DNA of 38,027 nt from Paludibacteraceae bacterium. Its GTDB lineage: Bacteria; Bacteroidota; Bacteroidia; Bacteroidales; Paludibacteraceae. Below are positions 15,628 through 24,423 of this stretch, piece after piece. The translations under genes and the position numbers were made by a program. The stretch spans positions 1 to 38,027 of the forward strand of contig JAFUUE010000038.1 of assembly GCA_017483945.1 (NCBI GenBank), given 5' to 3'. Numbering within the stretch: position 1 is the stretch's first letter; the number at the start of each line of letters is the position of its first letter. The notes below the pieces were generated by a model. It was not told where the DNA came from. It worked only from the letters and a program-made list of their open reading frames with translations, and did no database searches.

Positions 15628-16029
15628 TCAGTTACCCATAAAGCGCCCGAAGAATCCACGCTTCTTAGGCTCCTGTGCCTCTTCTTCCTTGGCCTCAACA
15701 GGCTCGCCTTGCGCCTCTTCCTGGCTCTCGGGATGCCATTCCTGACGCTCCTCTATCGTGCCCAGACTCTCTTGCACAAAGCGCATCACGTCCTGCAACC
15801 CCTCATTGAAATGGGCGAAATCCTCCTTGTAGAGGAATATCTTATGCTTCTCGAACTGAGGAACCTCGTCTGCAGGCCCCTGCTTCTTCTTACTTTCTGT
15901 GATACAGAGGTACAAATCGTCATTCTTCGCTTTCTTCACATCCAGGTAATAGATGCGTTTTCCCGCCTTCACGGACCTCGAGTAAGCTATCTCGGGTTCT
16001 TTTCTTTCTTCAAATCTGCGATTTTCCAT
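15628..16029 (-). CDS. DUF3276 (PUR-alpha-like nucleic-acid-binding) protein
   Basis: The start at 16029 gives 133 residues beginning MENRRFEERKEPEIAYSRSVKAGKR, which matches the DUF3276 pattern of SxxVRAGKRTYFFDVK. The core VKAGKRIYYLDVKKAKNDDLYLCITESKK (about 20-48) fits the PUR-domain fold, known in Borrelia and Bacteroides relatives to bind single-stranded nucleic acid. An acidic, Glu-rich tail (about 90-125) ends in basic KKRGFFGRFMGN. An upstream in-frame ATG at 16065 also fits the promoter position. It is the only minus-strand gene right of 8300 and is divergent from nusB. Confidence 0.85.
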   Translation of the reverse strand: MENRRFEERKEPEIAYSRSVKAGKRIYYLDVKKAKNDDLYLCITESKKKQGPADEVPQFEKHKIFLYKEDFAHFNEGLQDVMRFVQESLGTIEERQEWHPESQEEAQGEPVEAKEEEAQEPKKRGFFGRFMGN

Positions 16030-16094
16030 CACAACAAACTGATTTAATACAAGTTGAACATACATGACTCCCGCCGGGGGAATCAAAATCATTG

Positions 16095-16125
16095 CAAAGG
16101 TACACTTTTTTTTGTTATTGTCAAA
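16095..16125 (-). promoter_or_regulatory. Promoter of the DUF3276 gene
   Basis: On the minus strand TTTG (16125-16122), 19 nt, TACCTTTG (16102-16095). It is interleaved with the nusB promoter on the other strand. Confidence 0.7.
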
Positions 16126-16142
16126 ATTTTTTTGTAATTTTG
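16111..16142 (+). promoter_or_regulatory. Promoter of nusB-yajC
   Basis: TTTG (16111-16114), 20 nt, TAATTTTG (16135-16142). Its -33 box lies inside the spacer of the divergent DUF3276 promoter. Confidence 0.7.
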
Positions 16143-16166
16143 CACGTAATTTTGACTTATAGCTAT

Positions 16167-17114
16167 ATGATAAACCGAACGACCGTACGGACACGCGTAG
16201 TACAAACGCTGTTTGCGTACTATCAAGACGAAGAGAAAACGCCGCTCACGGCTCGCAAAGAGTTACTCAAGAGTTATGCGGACACCTATAATCTCTATTT
16301 CCTCCTCTTGGATTTTGCCAATGAGTTGACGGCATATGCCCAGACAAGCATCGACGAGATGCAGGCGCGTGCGAAAGCTACCCACACGCCCTACCAAACC
16401 AATCTGCGCTTCGTGGATAACCGATTCGCCTCACAGGTGTTCCACGACAACGCCTTGCGCAACCATCTGGAGCAGCAGCACCTAAGCTGGGACGCCGGAC
16501 ACAGCGCTGTCGTGAGTGTGTACAAGGCGCTCCTCAACATGGATGCCTACAAGGACTACATGGCTCAACGCGAGGTCAGCTACGAGGACGACAAGGCCCT
16601 CTGGCGCCGTATCTACACGGACCTGCTGCCCGACAACGAAGACATGCTCTCGGCCCTCGACGAGATGGAACTGAAGTTGGACGGAGGCAACTGGACCACG
16701 GACCTGAACATGGTGCTGAGTTATATCGTCAAGACCGTGAAGCGTAGCCGCTCCGGCGAACCGCTCCCCCTGCTGCCGATGTTTGACAACGAGCCGGAGG
16801 TGAACTTCGGACCCGAGTTGCTGAGCTATGCCATCGAGCATCGCCCCGAATATGACGAGCTGATAGCCCGCCACCTGAAGAACTGGGAAGCCGACCGCGT
16901 AGCCTACATGGACAAGATTATCCTCTATATTGCGCTGGCCGAGATTGAGCATTTCCCCGAGATTGCCCTGCAGGTGTCGCTCAACGAATATATCGAGATG
17001 GCCAAGGAGTTCTCCGGCGAGAAGAGCCACCTCTTTATCAACGGTATCCTCAACGAGATACTGCTGGAGCTGCGAGACGGCAACAAACTGCTCAAGGCCG
17101 CTTCTTTACGCTAA
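16167..17114 (+). CDS. nusB: Transcription antitermination protein NusB (long form)
   Basis: The ATG at 16167 (MINRTTVRTRVVQTLFAYYQ) is chosen because it lies 25 nt after the -7 box; the longer frame runs back through the promoter. The 315-residue product is roughly twice the length of E. coli NusB, as is normal in Bacteroidota. It has an N-terminal RVVQTLFAYYQ and a C-terminal NusB fold ending with ALAEIEHFPEIALQVSLNEYIEMAKEFS and SHLFINGILNEIL (about 250-302). NusB with NusE promotes rRNA transcription antitermination. It is followed by yajC after 23 nt. Confidence 0.93.
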   Translation: MINRTTVRTRVVQTLFAYYQDEEKTPLTARKELLKSYADTYNLYFLLLDFANELTAYAQTSIDEMQARAKATHTPYQTNLRFVDNRFASQVFHDNALRNHLEQQHLSWDAGHSAVVSVYKALLNMDAYKDYMAQREVSYEDDKALWRRIYTDLLPDNEDMLSALDEMELKLDGGNWTTDLNMVLSYIVKTVKRSRSGEPLPLLPMFDNEPEVNFGPELLSYAIEHRPEYDELIARHLKNWEADRVAYMDKIILYIALAEIEHFPEIALQVSLNEYIEMAKEFSGEKSHLFINGILNEILLELRDGNKLLKAASLR

Positions 17115-17137
17115 TAATCACCTAAAATATAACGAAA

Positions 17138-17482
17138 ATGCTTAATTACATTCTACTCCAAGTCGCCGAGACCGGCGCCGAAGGCCAGAACCAGTGGAGC
17201 TTCTGGATTATGATGATTGCTATCTTTGTCGTCATGTGGCTGTTCATGATACGCCCCCAACAGAAGAAGCAGAAAGAACTCCAAAAGCAACGCGAAGCCA
17301 TGCAACGCGGCGACAAAGTAATCACCGCCGGCGGTATCCACGGCGAGATTAAGGAGGTGAAAGACAACTATTTCGTCATCTCTATCGCCAAGGACGTACA
17401 TATCCGCGTGGATAAGGCCAGCGTCTATGCTATGGAAGAGCCGGACTCCGCCAAGAAAGACGACAAGAAAGAGGACAAATAA
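17138..17482 (+). CDS. yajC: Preprotein translocase subunit YajC
   Basis: The 114-residue product has a short N-terminus, one membrane helix (SFWIMMIAIFVVMWLFMIRP, about 22-41) and the YajC motif PQQKKQKELQKQREAMQRGD. This is followed by KVITAGGIHGEIKEVKDNYF. The C-terminus is charged. YajC associates with SecDF in the inner membrane. The order nusB-yajC-YbbR is widespread in Bacteroidota. Confidence 0.94.
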   Translation: MLNYILLQVAETGAEGQNQWSFWIMMIAIFVVMWLFMIRPQQKKQKELQKQREAMQRGDKVITAGGIHGEIKEVKDNYFVISIAKDVHIRVDKASVYAMEEPDSAKKDDKKEDK

Positions 17483-17506
17483 GAGGATAAATAATAGCCG
17501 CTTACC

Positions 17507-18472
17507 TTGAAGTTCTCCGCCACTCTCATAGAACAGGCGCGCCACTTGTGGCGATGGCTTCGCAGCCGCGACGCCGTCACCTTCCTGCTGTTTGTGCTCT
17601 TCGCCACCATCCTGTGGTACGGACACGCGTTAGGCTCGGTCCGCAACGGCATTCTCCATGTCCGGGTCACCTACACCCACCTGCCCGACGACATCGCGTT
17701 GGAGACTCCCCTACCCTCGGCCTTGGAAGTCGAGGTGCGCGATGCCGGCAGCCGCTTGCGTACCTACCGCCATAACCCGCCCGTGCTGGAGTTCAGTCTG
17801 GCCGGGCAGCTCCAGGGCGAGGAGGGCGACATCCGTATCTCCGCCGAGTCCATACGACGCAGTCTGAGCGACCTGCTGCAAGGCACCAGCAAGCTCCAGC
17901 GCGTGACACCCGAGCAGATAACGGCCCACTACTATCGCCAGGCCGAGAAGACCGTGCCCGTCACAATGGACTGTGAGGCGCAACCCGCTCCGCAGCAGCA
18001 ACTCGCCGCTCCCGTCCGCGTGACACCCGCCACCGTGCGCATCTTCGGCAGCAAAGCCGTATTGGACACGATACACACCCTCCGCACAGAGCCTGTCCTG
18101 CTGACAGCCGTCGCCGACACCGTCCGCATACCGGCCGCACTGCTGGTGCCGGCCGCCGTACGTGCGGAGGTGACCCACGTGCAGATAGAAGCCGTCGCCG
18201 AACGCTTCACGGAGAAGAGACTGAGAGTCCCCGTGACGGCAACAGACGTGCCGGAGGGAGAACAGCTGCATCTCTTCCCCAACGAGGTGACCGCCATCGC
18301 ACGGGTCGGACTCAGTCACTACTCCGAGCTGAAAGAGACCGACTTCCGGGTCACATGCGCCTACCCCGCCCCCGGAGACAGCACCCTGCAGGCCCGGGTG
18401 ACATGTACCAACCCGAACGCCACACACATACGCATAGAACCTAATCTATTAGAATTTCTGATTCAACAATGA
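17507..18472 (+). CDS. YbbR-like domain protein (CdaR-like), TTG start
   Basis: The 321-residue frame starts at TTG 17507. An in-frame stop lies only 4 codons upstream and the first internal Met is near residue 150, after the membrane helix, so TTG is almost forced. A single N-terminal helix (AVTFLLFVLFATILWYGHAL, about 23-42) is followed by extracytoplasmic YbbR-like repeats, for example VRVTPATVRIFGSKAVLDTIHTLRTEPV at about 165-192. YbbR proteins regulate diadenylate cyclase in some phyla; the role in Bacteroidota is not established. Its stop overlaps the aminotransferase ATG by 4 nt, so the two are translationally coupled. Confidence 0.85.
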   Translation: MKFSATLIEQARHLWRWLRSRDAVTFLLFVLFATILWYGHALGSVRNGILHVRVTYTHLPDDIALETPLPSALEVEVRDAGSRLRTYRHNPPVLEFSLAGQLQGEEGDIRISAESIRRSLSDLLQGTSKLQRVTPEQITAHYYRQAEKTVPVTMDCEAQPAPQQQLAAPVRVTPATVRIFGSKAVLDTIHTLRTEPVLLTAVADTVRIPAALLVPAAVRAEVTHVQIEAVAERFTEKRLRVPVTATDVPEGEQLHLFPNEVTAIARVGLSHYSELKETDFRVTCAYPAPGDSTLQARVTCTNPNATHIRIEPNLLEFLIQQ

Positions 18473-19602
18473 GACGTATTCAAATGGTTGATTTGCAGAC
18501 GCAATATCAACATATCAAGACCGACATAGACACCGCTATTCAGGAGGTCATCGACAGCGCAGCTTTCGTCAAGGGAAAGAAGGTCACTGACTTCCAGGAG
18601 CACCTGCAGCAATACACCGGGGCCAAGCATGTCATCGCGGTAGGCAACGGCACCGACGCGCTCCAGATTGCGCTGATGGCGCTGGGACTCCAACCGGGCG
18701 ACGAGGTCATCACACCCACCTTCACCTTCATCGCCACGGCCGAGGTCGCCGCACTGCTCGGATACAAACCCGTAGTGGTGGACGTGGACTGGGAGACGAT
18801 GAACATGGACGTGGATGCCGTGCGCCGATCTATCACCCCGCGGACCAAGGCAATCGTCCCCGTACACCTCTTCGGACAGTGTGCTAATATCGAAGCAATC
18901 CTAGACATTGCACGTACCTATTCCCTGTATGTAGTGGAGGATGCATGCCAGGCTATCGGCGCGCAGTACACCTTCTCCGACGGACATACGGCCCAGGCCG
19001 GCACGATGGGCGACTTCGGCTGCACCAGCTTCTTCCCCTCCAAGAACCTCGGCTGCTACGGCGACGGCGGAGCAATCTTCACCAACAACGACGCCTTGGC
19101 GGAACGGGCACGAGCCATTGCCAACCACGGCATGGTCGTCCGCTATCACCACAACCTCATCGGTGTCAACAGCCGGCTCGACACTATCCAAGCCGCTGTC
19201 CTCGATGCCAAACTGCCGCATCTGGATGACTATATAGAAGCACGTCGCCGCGCTGCCGCCTGCTACGACCGCGCCTTCGCCGGCAACCCGCATATTCTCA
19301 TCCCCGGCCACCAACCCCACTCTACGCACGTGTACCACCAATATACGCTCCGCCTGCAGGGCGTCAACCGCGACACCGTGCGCGACCGACTCGCCGAGCG
19401 CGACATACCCGCCATGATATATTACCCCGTGCCGCTCCACATGCAGAAGGCCTACCAAGACCCCCGCTACAAACAGGGCGACTTCCCCGTGGCCGAACGG
19501 CTGGCGGAGTGTGTCCTCTCGCTGCCGATGCATACCGAGTTAGATGCCGAGCAACTGGAATATATCACGCGCAACGTACTGGAAATCATCAACAACCAAT
19601 AA
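18469..19602 (+). CDS. DegT/DnrJ/EryC1/StrS sugar aminotransferase
   Basis: The 377-residue PLP enzyme has the family motifs GNGTDALQIALMALGLQPGDEVITPTFTFIATAEV (59-93) and VVEDACQAIGA (155-165, with Asp158 and Gln161 contacting PLP). SFFPSKNLGCYGDGGAIFT (187-205) has the PLP lysine Lys192. It transfers an amino group to a keto-sugar nucleotide; the closest pattern is the WbpE-like group making 3-amino sugars for surface polysaccharide. No neighbouring sugar dehydrogenase or acetyltransferase confirms the substrate. Confidence 0.92.
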   Translation: MRRIQMVDLQTQYQHIKTDIDTAIQEVIDSAAFVKGKKVTDFQEHLQQYTGAKHVIAVGNGTDALQIALMALGLQPGDEVITPTFTFIATAEVAALLGYKPVVVDVDWETMNMDVDAVRRSITPRTKAIVPVHLFGQCANIEAILDIARTYSLYVVEDACQAIGAQYTFSDGHTAQAGTMGDFGCTSFFPSKNLGCYGDGGAIFTNNDALAERARAIANHGMVVRYHHNLIGVNSRLDTIQAAVLDAKLPHLDDYIEARRRAAACYDRAFAGNPHILIPGHQPHSTHVYHQYTLRLQGVNRDTVRDRLAERDIPAMIYYPVPLHMQKAYQDPRYKQGDFPVAERLAECVLSLPMHTELDAEQLEYITRNVLEIINNQ

Positions 19603-19614
19603 GCCTAACATCCC

Positions 19615-21120
19615 ATGCAAGGAATCTCGCTCAGCCAACAGCTCAAGCAGCAGACCAAACTGTCACCCGAACAGATACAGGTGATACGGATGCTGGAAGT
19701 ACCCGCCGTAGAGTTGCAACAACGTATCAACGAGGAGTTGCAGACCAACCCCGCCTTGGAGGAGGGGAAAGACGACTGGGACCAAGACGAGCCCCTGACC
19801 GGCAGCGAGGACGACCTCTACGGCGATGAGGACGACCTCTACGACGAACGCAACGAAGGCATACTCAGCAAGGAGGACTATGGCAACGGCTATGACGACC
19901 ACTACACGGACGACGATGACAACTACGACCCGGGCATAGCGCCGGTTGGCAATGCCGCCTATGCCGACGAAGAACAGCACGAGACACCCATCGTCGGATC
20001 CACCAGCCTCATGGAGCACCTCAAGTCGCAGGTCTATCTCACCCGCATGACCAAACCCCAGCGCCATATCGCCAAGTGGGTGCTGGGCAATATCGACGAC
20101 GACGGATACCTCCGACGCACCACCGAGCAACTGGTGGACGACCTCAGCTTCCAGGAGGGACTCATCGTCTCCGATAACGAGATGGCAGATATAGTACAAC
20201 AAATCAAACAGTTCGACCCGGCCGGCGTCGCCGCCTTCGACCTGCAGGAATGCCTGCTTACCCAACTGCGCCAGCGCGAACAGACACCGGCCGTACAGAC
20301 AGCCATCAATGTCCTCACCACCTGCTTTGCCGACTTCAGCCAGCACCACCACAAGCATATCCTCACACGGCTCAACCTGACCGAGGAACAACTGCGAGAT
20401 GCCATCAACGAGATTATCCACCTCAACCAGAAACCCGCTAACGCCTTCAACGGCAACCTCTACGAGAGCCACAAAGAGACCATCATCCCCGACTTCTACG
20501 TCGAGAACCGCGACGGAGAGCTATTCGTCAGCCTCAACACCGGCGACATTCCCGACCTGCATGTCAGTCGTACCTACCAGCAGATGCTCAACGACTTAAA
20601 CAAACGGGACGGCGCCAAGAACAAGGAAGACGCACGCGTGCTGCGCACTTTCGTGGACAGTGCCGCATGGTTCATCAGTGCCATACAGCAGCGCAACGAG
20701 ACCCTCTCCCGCACCATGACCGCTATCGTCCATTTCCAACAGGACTTCTTCCTCGAGGGAGACGAGACCTTCCTCAAACCTATGATACTCCAGGACATCG
20801 CCGCCGTCACCGGCTACGACGTCAGCACCATCTCGCGCGTGAGCAATAGTAAGTATGTCCAGACCGAGTTCGGCATCTACCCCCTCAAGCACTTCTTCTC
20901 CGAGGCACTGACTAACACCGAAGGGGACGAGATTTCCTCGCGGGAGGTGAAGAAGATTCTGCAGGAAGTCATTGCACAAGAGGACAAACAGCACCCGCTC
21001 AACGACGACCAACTCGTTATCATACTGCGGCAAAACGGCTACCCCCTCGCACGACGGACTATCGCCAAGTACCGCGAAATGATGGGCATACCCGTCGCAC
21101 GGCTGCGCAAGAAAGTATGA
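19615..21120 (+). CDS. rpoN: RNA polymerase sigma-54 factor
   Basis: The 501-residue product starts with the glutamine-rich activator region (GISLSQQLKQQTKLSPEQIQVIRMLEVPAVELQQRI, 3-38). A highly acidic region II follows at about 45-110. A core-binding region and HTH come next, and the RpoN box ARRTIAKYRE lies at 479-488. It directs transcription that depends on AAA+ enhancer-binding proteins. No such activator is in the window. Its stop overlaps the next ATG by 4 nt. Confidence 0.96.
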   Translation: MQGISLSQQLKQQTKLSPEQIQVIRMLEVPAVELQQRINEELQTNPALEEGKDDWDQDEPLTGSEDDLYGDEDDLYDERNEGILSKEDYGNGYDDHYTDDDDNYDPGIAPVGNAAYADEEQHETPIVGSTSLMEHLKSQVYLTRMTKPQRHIAKWVLGNIDDDGYLRRTTEQLVDDLSFQEGLIVSDNEMADIVQQIKQFDPAGVAAFDLQECLLTQLRQREQTPAVQTAINVLTTCFADFSQHHHKHILTRLNLTEEQLRDAINEIIHLNQKPANAFNGNLYESHKETIIPDFYVENRDGELFVSLNTGDIPDLHVSRTYQQMLNDLNKRDGAKNKEDARVLRTFVDSAAWFISAIQQRNETLSRTMTAIVHFQQDFFLEGDETFLKPMILQDIAAVTGYDVSTISRVSNSKYVQTEFGIYPLKHFFSEALTNTEGDEISSREVKKILQEVIAQEDKQHPLNDDQLVIILRQNGYPLARRTIAKYREMMGIPVARLRKKV

Positions 21121-21758
21121 ACCGTCTCCTGCACATATCGGCCCAAGCGCTGAGCGTCCTGCTCTACCCGCTCTTCATACCGACATACGGCATGTTGCTC
21201 TTTTGGGCAGTCCTATCCGCGAACAGTGGAGACCTACTCCCCTTAGCGAAATGGATGATTATCGTGGGAACCACGTCGATATTCACACTCGTTTTCCCCC
21301 TCCTTATCATACTGATGATGATTTATCGCAAGAGGCTGGACGACATACAGATTCGAGAACCCGAGCAACGCACACTGCCCTATCTCTACACCTTCACCTG
21401 CTACCTCTGCTGGTGCATCTTCATTGCACGCATACACCTCCCCTACTTCCTCCTGCATACCGCCATCGGCGCAACGGTCGCACTCGTCGCCGTCATGCTC
21501 ATTAACACACGATGGAAAATCAGTGCGCACCTCACCGCTTGGGGAGGACTGCTCGGGGGGATAGCCGACTATTGCCTGTGGACCAACCGATTACCTGCCC
21601 GTTGGATACTGCTCTCCGCCATGCTCATCACATGCCTGCTCATGTATGCACGCATCATACTCAAAGCCCACACACCCGAACAGACAGCGGCCGGACTGCT
21701 GCTCGGACTGATAGCCACCGCCGGCTATGACACCGCCTATACACTGCTCACCGCATGA
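21117..21758 (+). CDS. PAP2-superfamily-like integral membrane protein
   Basis: The 213-residue product is mostly hydrophobic, with about six predicted membrane helices. KISAH (about 131-135) and ARIILKAHTPEQ (about 178-189) resemble the SGH and SRxxxxxH motifs of PAP2 phosphatases in a degenerate form. The full set of catalytic residues is not evident. It starts within the rpoN stop and overlaps the next gene, so it is part of a tightly coupled unit. The substrate is unknown. Confidence 0.7.
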   Translation: MNRLLHISAQALSVLLYPLFIPTYGMLLFWAVLSANSGDLLPLAKWMIIVGTTSIFTLVFPLLIILMMIYRKRLDDIQIREPEQRTLPYLYTFTCYLCWCIFIARIHLPYFLLHTAIGATVALVAVMLINTRWKISAHLTAWGGLLGGIADYCLWTNRLPARWILLSAMLITCLLMYARIILKAHTPEQTAAGLLLGLIATAGYDTAYTLLTA

Positions 21759-22771
21759 ACGCCTTTGCCCGACATATGACACGCCTGCTATGCTGCCTCA
21801 TCTGCCTTATGCCCTGCGCCTTACAGGCACAAGACAGCACCGTCACGCTCAGCCCCGACGCCCATGTCGCGCTCCTCACATGCCAACCCGGAGACATACT
21901 CTACGAGCGATACGGACACACCGGCATACTCATCCTTGACGATGCCCAAGGCATTCAGCACGTCTATCACTACGGCGTCTTCGACTTCAATACCGACCAT
22001 TTCTACTGGAAATTCGTGCGGGGCGAGACATGGTACGAACTGGGGCAGGCACCGCTCTCCTATTTCGCCTACCCCTATCGGGCGCAGAACCGCGACATCT
22101 ATGTGCAGTGGCTACGCCTCTCACCCGAGCAGAAACAGACGCTCTGGGACGCCCTGCAGGTCAACTACCTGCCCGAGAACCGTAAGTACCTCTATAACTT
22201 CGTCTTCGACAACTGCGCCACACGCCCCTGGCAACTCATCCTGCAGGCGGTCGGCTGCCCTGTCACCTCGGCTTACACCCCCGACGAGTCCCTGACCTAC
22301 CGCCGACTCCTGCGCCGTTATACCGGCGCAGGCTCTTGGGCGGACCTCGGAACCAACCTGCTCTTCGGGCCGCGGGCCGACCGGCAGATGACCATACAAG
22401 ACCGCCTCTTCCTGCCCGAACAACTCATGCTCTATCTCCACCATGCCACCCTGCCGGACGGCACACCCCTCGTGGAGCAAGAGTACATCGCCCCCTTCCC
22501 CGAACCGCGCACACCGTGGTATGCCACGTGGTACTTCGGCGTCGCGCTCTTCGCACTCATCATGCTGTTGCTCAACCTCTTCGACGCCGGACGCCACCGC
22601 CGCACCCGCTGGGTGGATTACCTCCTTTACACCCTCTACGCACTGCTGCTCATCATCGTCTGCTTCCTGCGTTTCTTCTCGATACACCCGCTCGTAGGCT
22701 TCGGACCCTACCTGCTCATAATACCGACAATACACCTATGCACACGACTCATCTATATACTACGACGCTGA
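21755..22771 (+). CDS. DUF4105 family envelope protein
   Basis: The 338-residue product has a signal peptide (MTRLLCCLICLMPCALQAQDS, from about residue 8). The DUF4105 region follows with GDILYERYGHTGILILD and a conserved YNFVFDNCATRPWQLI (about 147-162). Three hydrophobic helices lie in the C-terminal 100 residues (about 248-335). The invariant Cys in DNCATRP and the early His resemble NlpC/P60-like papain-fold residues, but no activity is established for this family. It is overlapped by the PAP2-like gene upstream and by the phosphatase-like gene downstream (34 nt). Confidence 0.8.
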   Translation: MNAFARHMTRLLCCLICLMPCALQAQDSTVTLSPDAHVALLTCQPGDILYERYGHTGILILDDAQGIQHVYHYGVFDFNTDHFYWKFVRGETWYELGQAPLSYFAYPYRAQNRDIYVQWLRLSPEQKQTLWDALQVNYLPENRKYLYNFVFDNCATRPWQLILQAVGCPVTSAYTPDESLTYRRLLRRYTGAGSWADLGTNLLFGPRADRQMTIQDRLFLPEQLMLYLHHATLPDGTPLVEQEYIAPFPEPRTPWYATWYFGVALFALIMLLLNLFDAGRHRRTRWVDYLLYTLYALLLIIVCFLRFFSIHPLVGFGPYLLIIPTIHLCTRLIYILRR

Positions 22772-24234
22772 ACCGACGCACACGACTGCTGCTCATCATG
22801 CTGGCGGCGGCACTCTATGCCGCTGCTGCCCCGCGTCTCACTGTCGTCGTCGCCGTGGACGGGCTCAACCAACAGAGCCTCAACGAGATGCGCTCCTATT
22901 GGCCGCAGGGTGGATTGCGGACACTCGCCGAAGAGGCATGGCAGACATCTGTCACCTTCCCCCACCTCGTCTATGGGGGCAACGAGACACTCGCCACACT
23001 CCTCACCGGGACCACACCCGACCGCCACGGGCTCGCTAACGACTACGCCTTCCTGCGCTCTGACAGACAGCCACATAACGCCCTGGAGGATAACACCGCC
23101 AACGGCATCGGATGCGACCTGCACATATCCCCCGCGGCACTCCTAACGCCCTCACTCACAGACCACATGCGCATGCAGTATGGCGAGCAAAGCAAAATCT
23201 ACGCCGTCGGACTCCGCCCCGAAGCCACCGTCCTCCTCGCAGGACATGCCGCCGACGCATGCTGCTGGCTCGACCCCGCACAGCAACGATGGGTCACCAC
23301 CGACTTCTACCGACAGGGGCTACCCGCCGCAGCCGATGCCATGAACATGAACGGACGCATTGCCGAACTCGCCGCACGGACATGGACTCCCCGCATGGAC
23401 ATCAACACCTACGCCCACCCCACGCCACAAGAACGCAAGCGACCCTTTGCCTACGACAACAACGCCGTGCTCCTTAACAGCCCCGCGGCCAACAAACTCG
23501 TCATCGAACTCGCACTCGCCATGCAGCAGCAGGAGCACCTCGGACAGGATCTCACGCCCGACATGCTCCTACTACAACTCACCGTCCAAACACCCAAAGC
23601 CACGCCCGACCCGATACAATCGGCCGAACAAGAGGACATCTACCTCGCGCTCAACCAGGACCTGGGCTTCCTCATCGAACAACTGTCCAAACGCATCGGC
23701 AGCGACCAATATACACTCCTCGTCCTCGGACTGCCGCGCCGGGGAGTCGGCACCGACACACGACTCGCCGCGGGACTGCCTTTCCGCTATTTCAACACCG
23801 ACCGCGCCGCAGCACTCACCAGCACCTACCTCATGGCGCTCTATGGACACGAACGTTGGATTGACGGCGCATATGCCAACAGTATCTACCTCAACCGCAC
23901 ACTCATCGAGAAGAAAAACCTCTCCGTCGAGACCATCGCACGCCAGGTGACGGCCTTCCTCCTGGAGTTCCAGGGAGTACAAGCCGCCTACACCATGCGC
24001 GAAGCACTACTCCTCAGCGGCACCCTACGCAACAGCATCAACAAGCACGCCACCGGAGATGTCTTCTTCTGCCTCGAGAGCGGGTGGCAACTCCGGCAAG
24101 ACGAACAACATATCATAGACCACGTCATTGACGACAACCCGACAGCACCTGTCATGCTCTGGTCAGGAGCGCAACAGGCCCTGCCGGCCGACATAAACTC
24201 CGCCACACAGGTCACCCGCCTCCTCGGCCTCTGA
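22738..24234 (+). CDS. Alkaline-phosphatase-superfamily protein, probably catalytically dead
   Basis: From the ATG at 22738 the product is 498 residues with a signal peptide (NRRTRLLLIMLAAALYAAAA, residues 12-31). It keeps the framework of the PafA-like alkaline phosphatase/phosphodiesterase family: VVAVDGLNQQ with Asp41, LLTGTTPDRHGLANDYAF (88-105) and NSPAANKLVIELA (247-259). The catalytic positions do not match. The nucleophile Thr expected about nine residues before TG is absent in FPHLVYGGNETLATLLTG. The usual TDxxGH block reads LTVQTPKATP (281-290). The usual ADHG block reads LGLPRRG (330-336). I infer a pseudoenzyme, perhaps a binding or scaffold protein in the envelope. An alternative start is ATG 22798. 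Confidence 0.75.
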   Translation: MHTTHLYTTTLNRRTRLLLIMLAAALYAAAAPRLTVVVAVDGLNQQSLNEMRSYWPQGGLRTLAEEAWQTSVTFPHLVYGGNETLATLLTGTTPDRHGLANDYAFLRSDRQPHNALEDNTANGIGCDLHISPAALLTPSLTDHMRMQYGEQSKIYAVGLRPEATVLLAGHAADACCWLDPAQQRWVTTDFYRQGLPAAADAMNMNGRIAELAARTWTPRMDINTYAHPTPQERKRPFAYDNNAVLLNSPAANKLVIELALAMQQQEHLGQDLTPDMLLLQLTVQTPKATPDPIQSAEQEDIYLALNQDLGFLIEQLSKRIGSDQYTLLVLGLPRRGVGTDTRLAAGLPFRYFNTDRAAALTSTYLMALYGHERWIDGAYANSIYLNRTLIEKKNLSVETIARQVTAFLLEFQGVQAAYTMREALLLSGTLRNSINKHATGDVFFCLESGWQLRQDEQHIIDHVIDDNPTAPVMLWSGAQQALPADINSATQVTRLLGL

Positions 24235-24246
24235 CCCGTACCGGAA

Positions 24247-24279
24247 CCCGAACCTGACCCGAACCTGACCCGAACCTGA
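24247..24279 (+). repeat. Three 11-bp tandem units (CCCGAACCTGA)
   Basis: Three exact copies directly after the phosphatase-like gene, followed by a partial fourth. Confidence 0.85.
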
Positions 24280-24313
24280 CCCACCTGGGAAGCATGGGAT
24301 GACCCGCCTGGGA

Positions 24314-24350
24314 CGCGGGCGGCTCGCCCGCGATTGCGCCAATAGGCGCA
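24314..24350. repeat. Two adjacent GC-rich hairpins (REP-like)
   Basis: CGCGGGCG (24314-24321) pairs perfectly with CGCCCGCG (24325-24332) over a 3-base loop. TGCGCC (24335-24340) pairs with GGCGCA (24345-24350) over AATA. No T-run follows, so it is more like a repetitive palindrome or mRNA-stabilising element than a standard terminator. It sits between two 11-bp arrays. Confidence 0.65.
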
Positions 24351-24355
24351 CGCAC

Positions 24356-24388
24356 ACCGTTACCTGACCGTTACCTGACCGTTACCTG
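24356..24388 (+). repeat. Three 11-bp tandem units (ACCGTTACCTG)
   Basis: Three exact copies upstream of the DUF4494 gene. The sequence differs from the array at 24247 but has the same period. Confidence 0.85.
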
Positions 24389-24423
24389 ACCCCGACAAGC
24401 GACTAACAAAAAACAACACATAT

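Noticed and set aside
19660-19950. Acidic low-complexity stretch in sigma-54 as an anomaly
   Set aside because: Region II of sigma-54 is known to be acidic and variable, so this is normal for the family.
22336-22737. Upstream extension of the phosphatase-like gene
   Set aside because: It is the shadow of the DUF4105 gene. The signal peptide follows ATG 22738.
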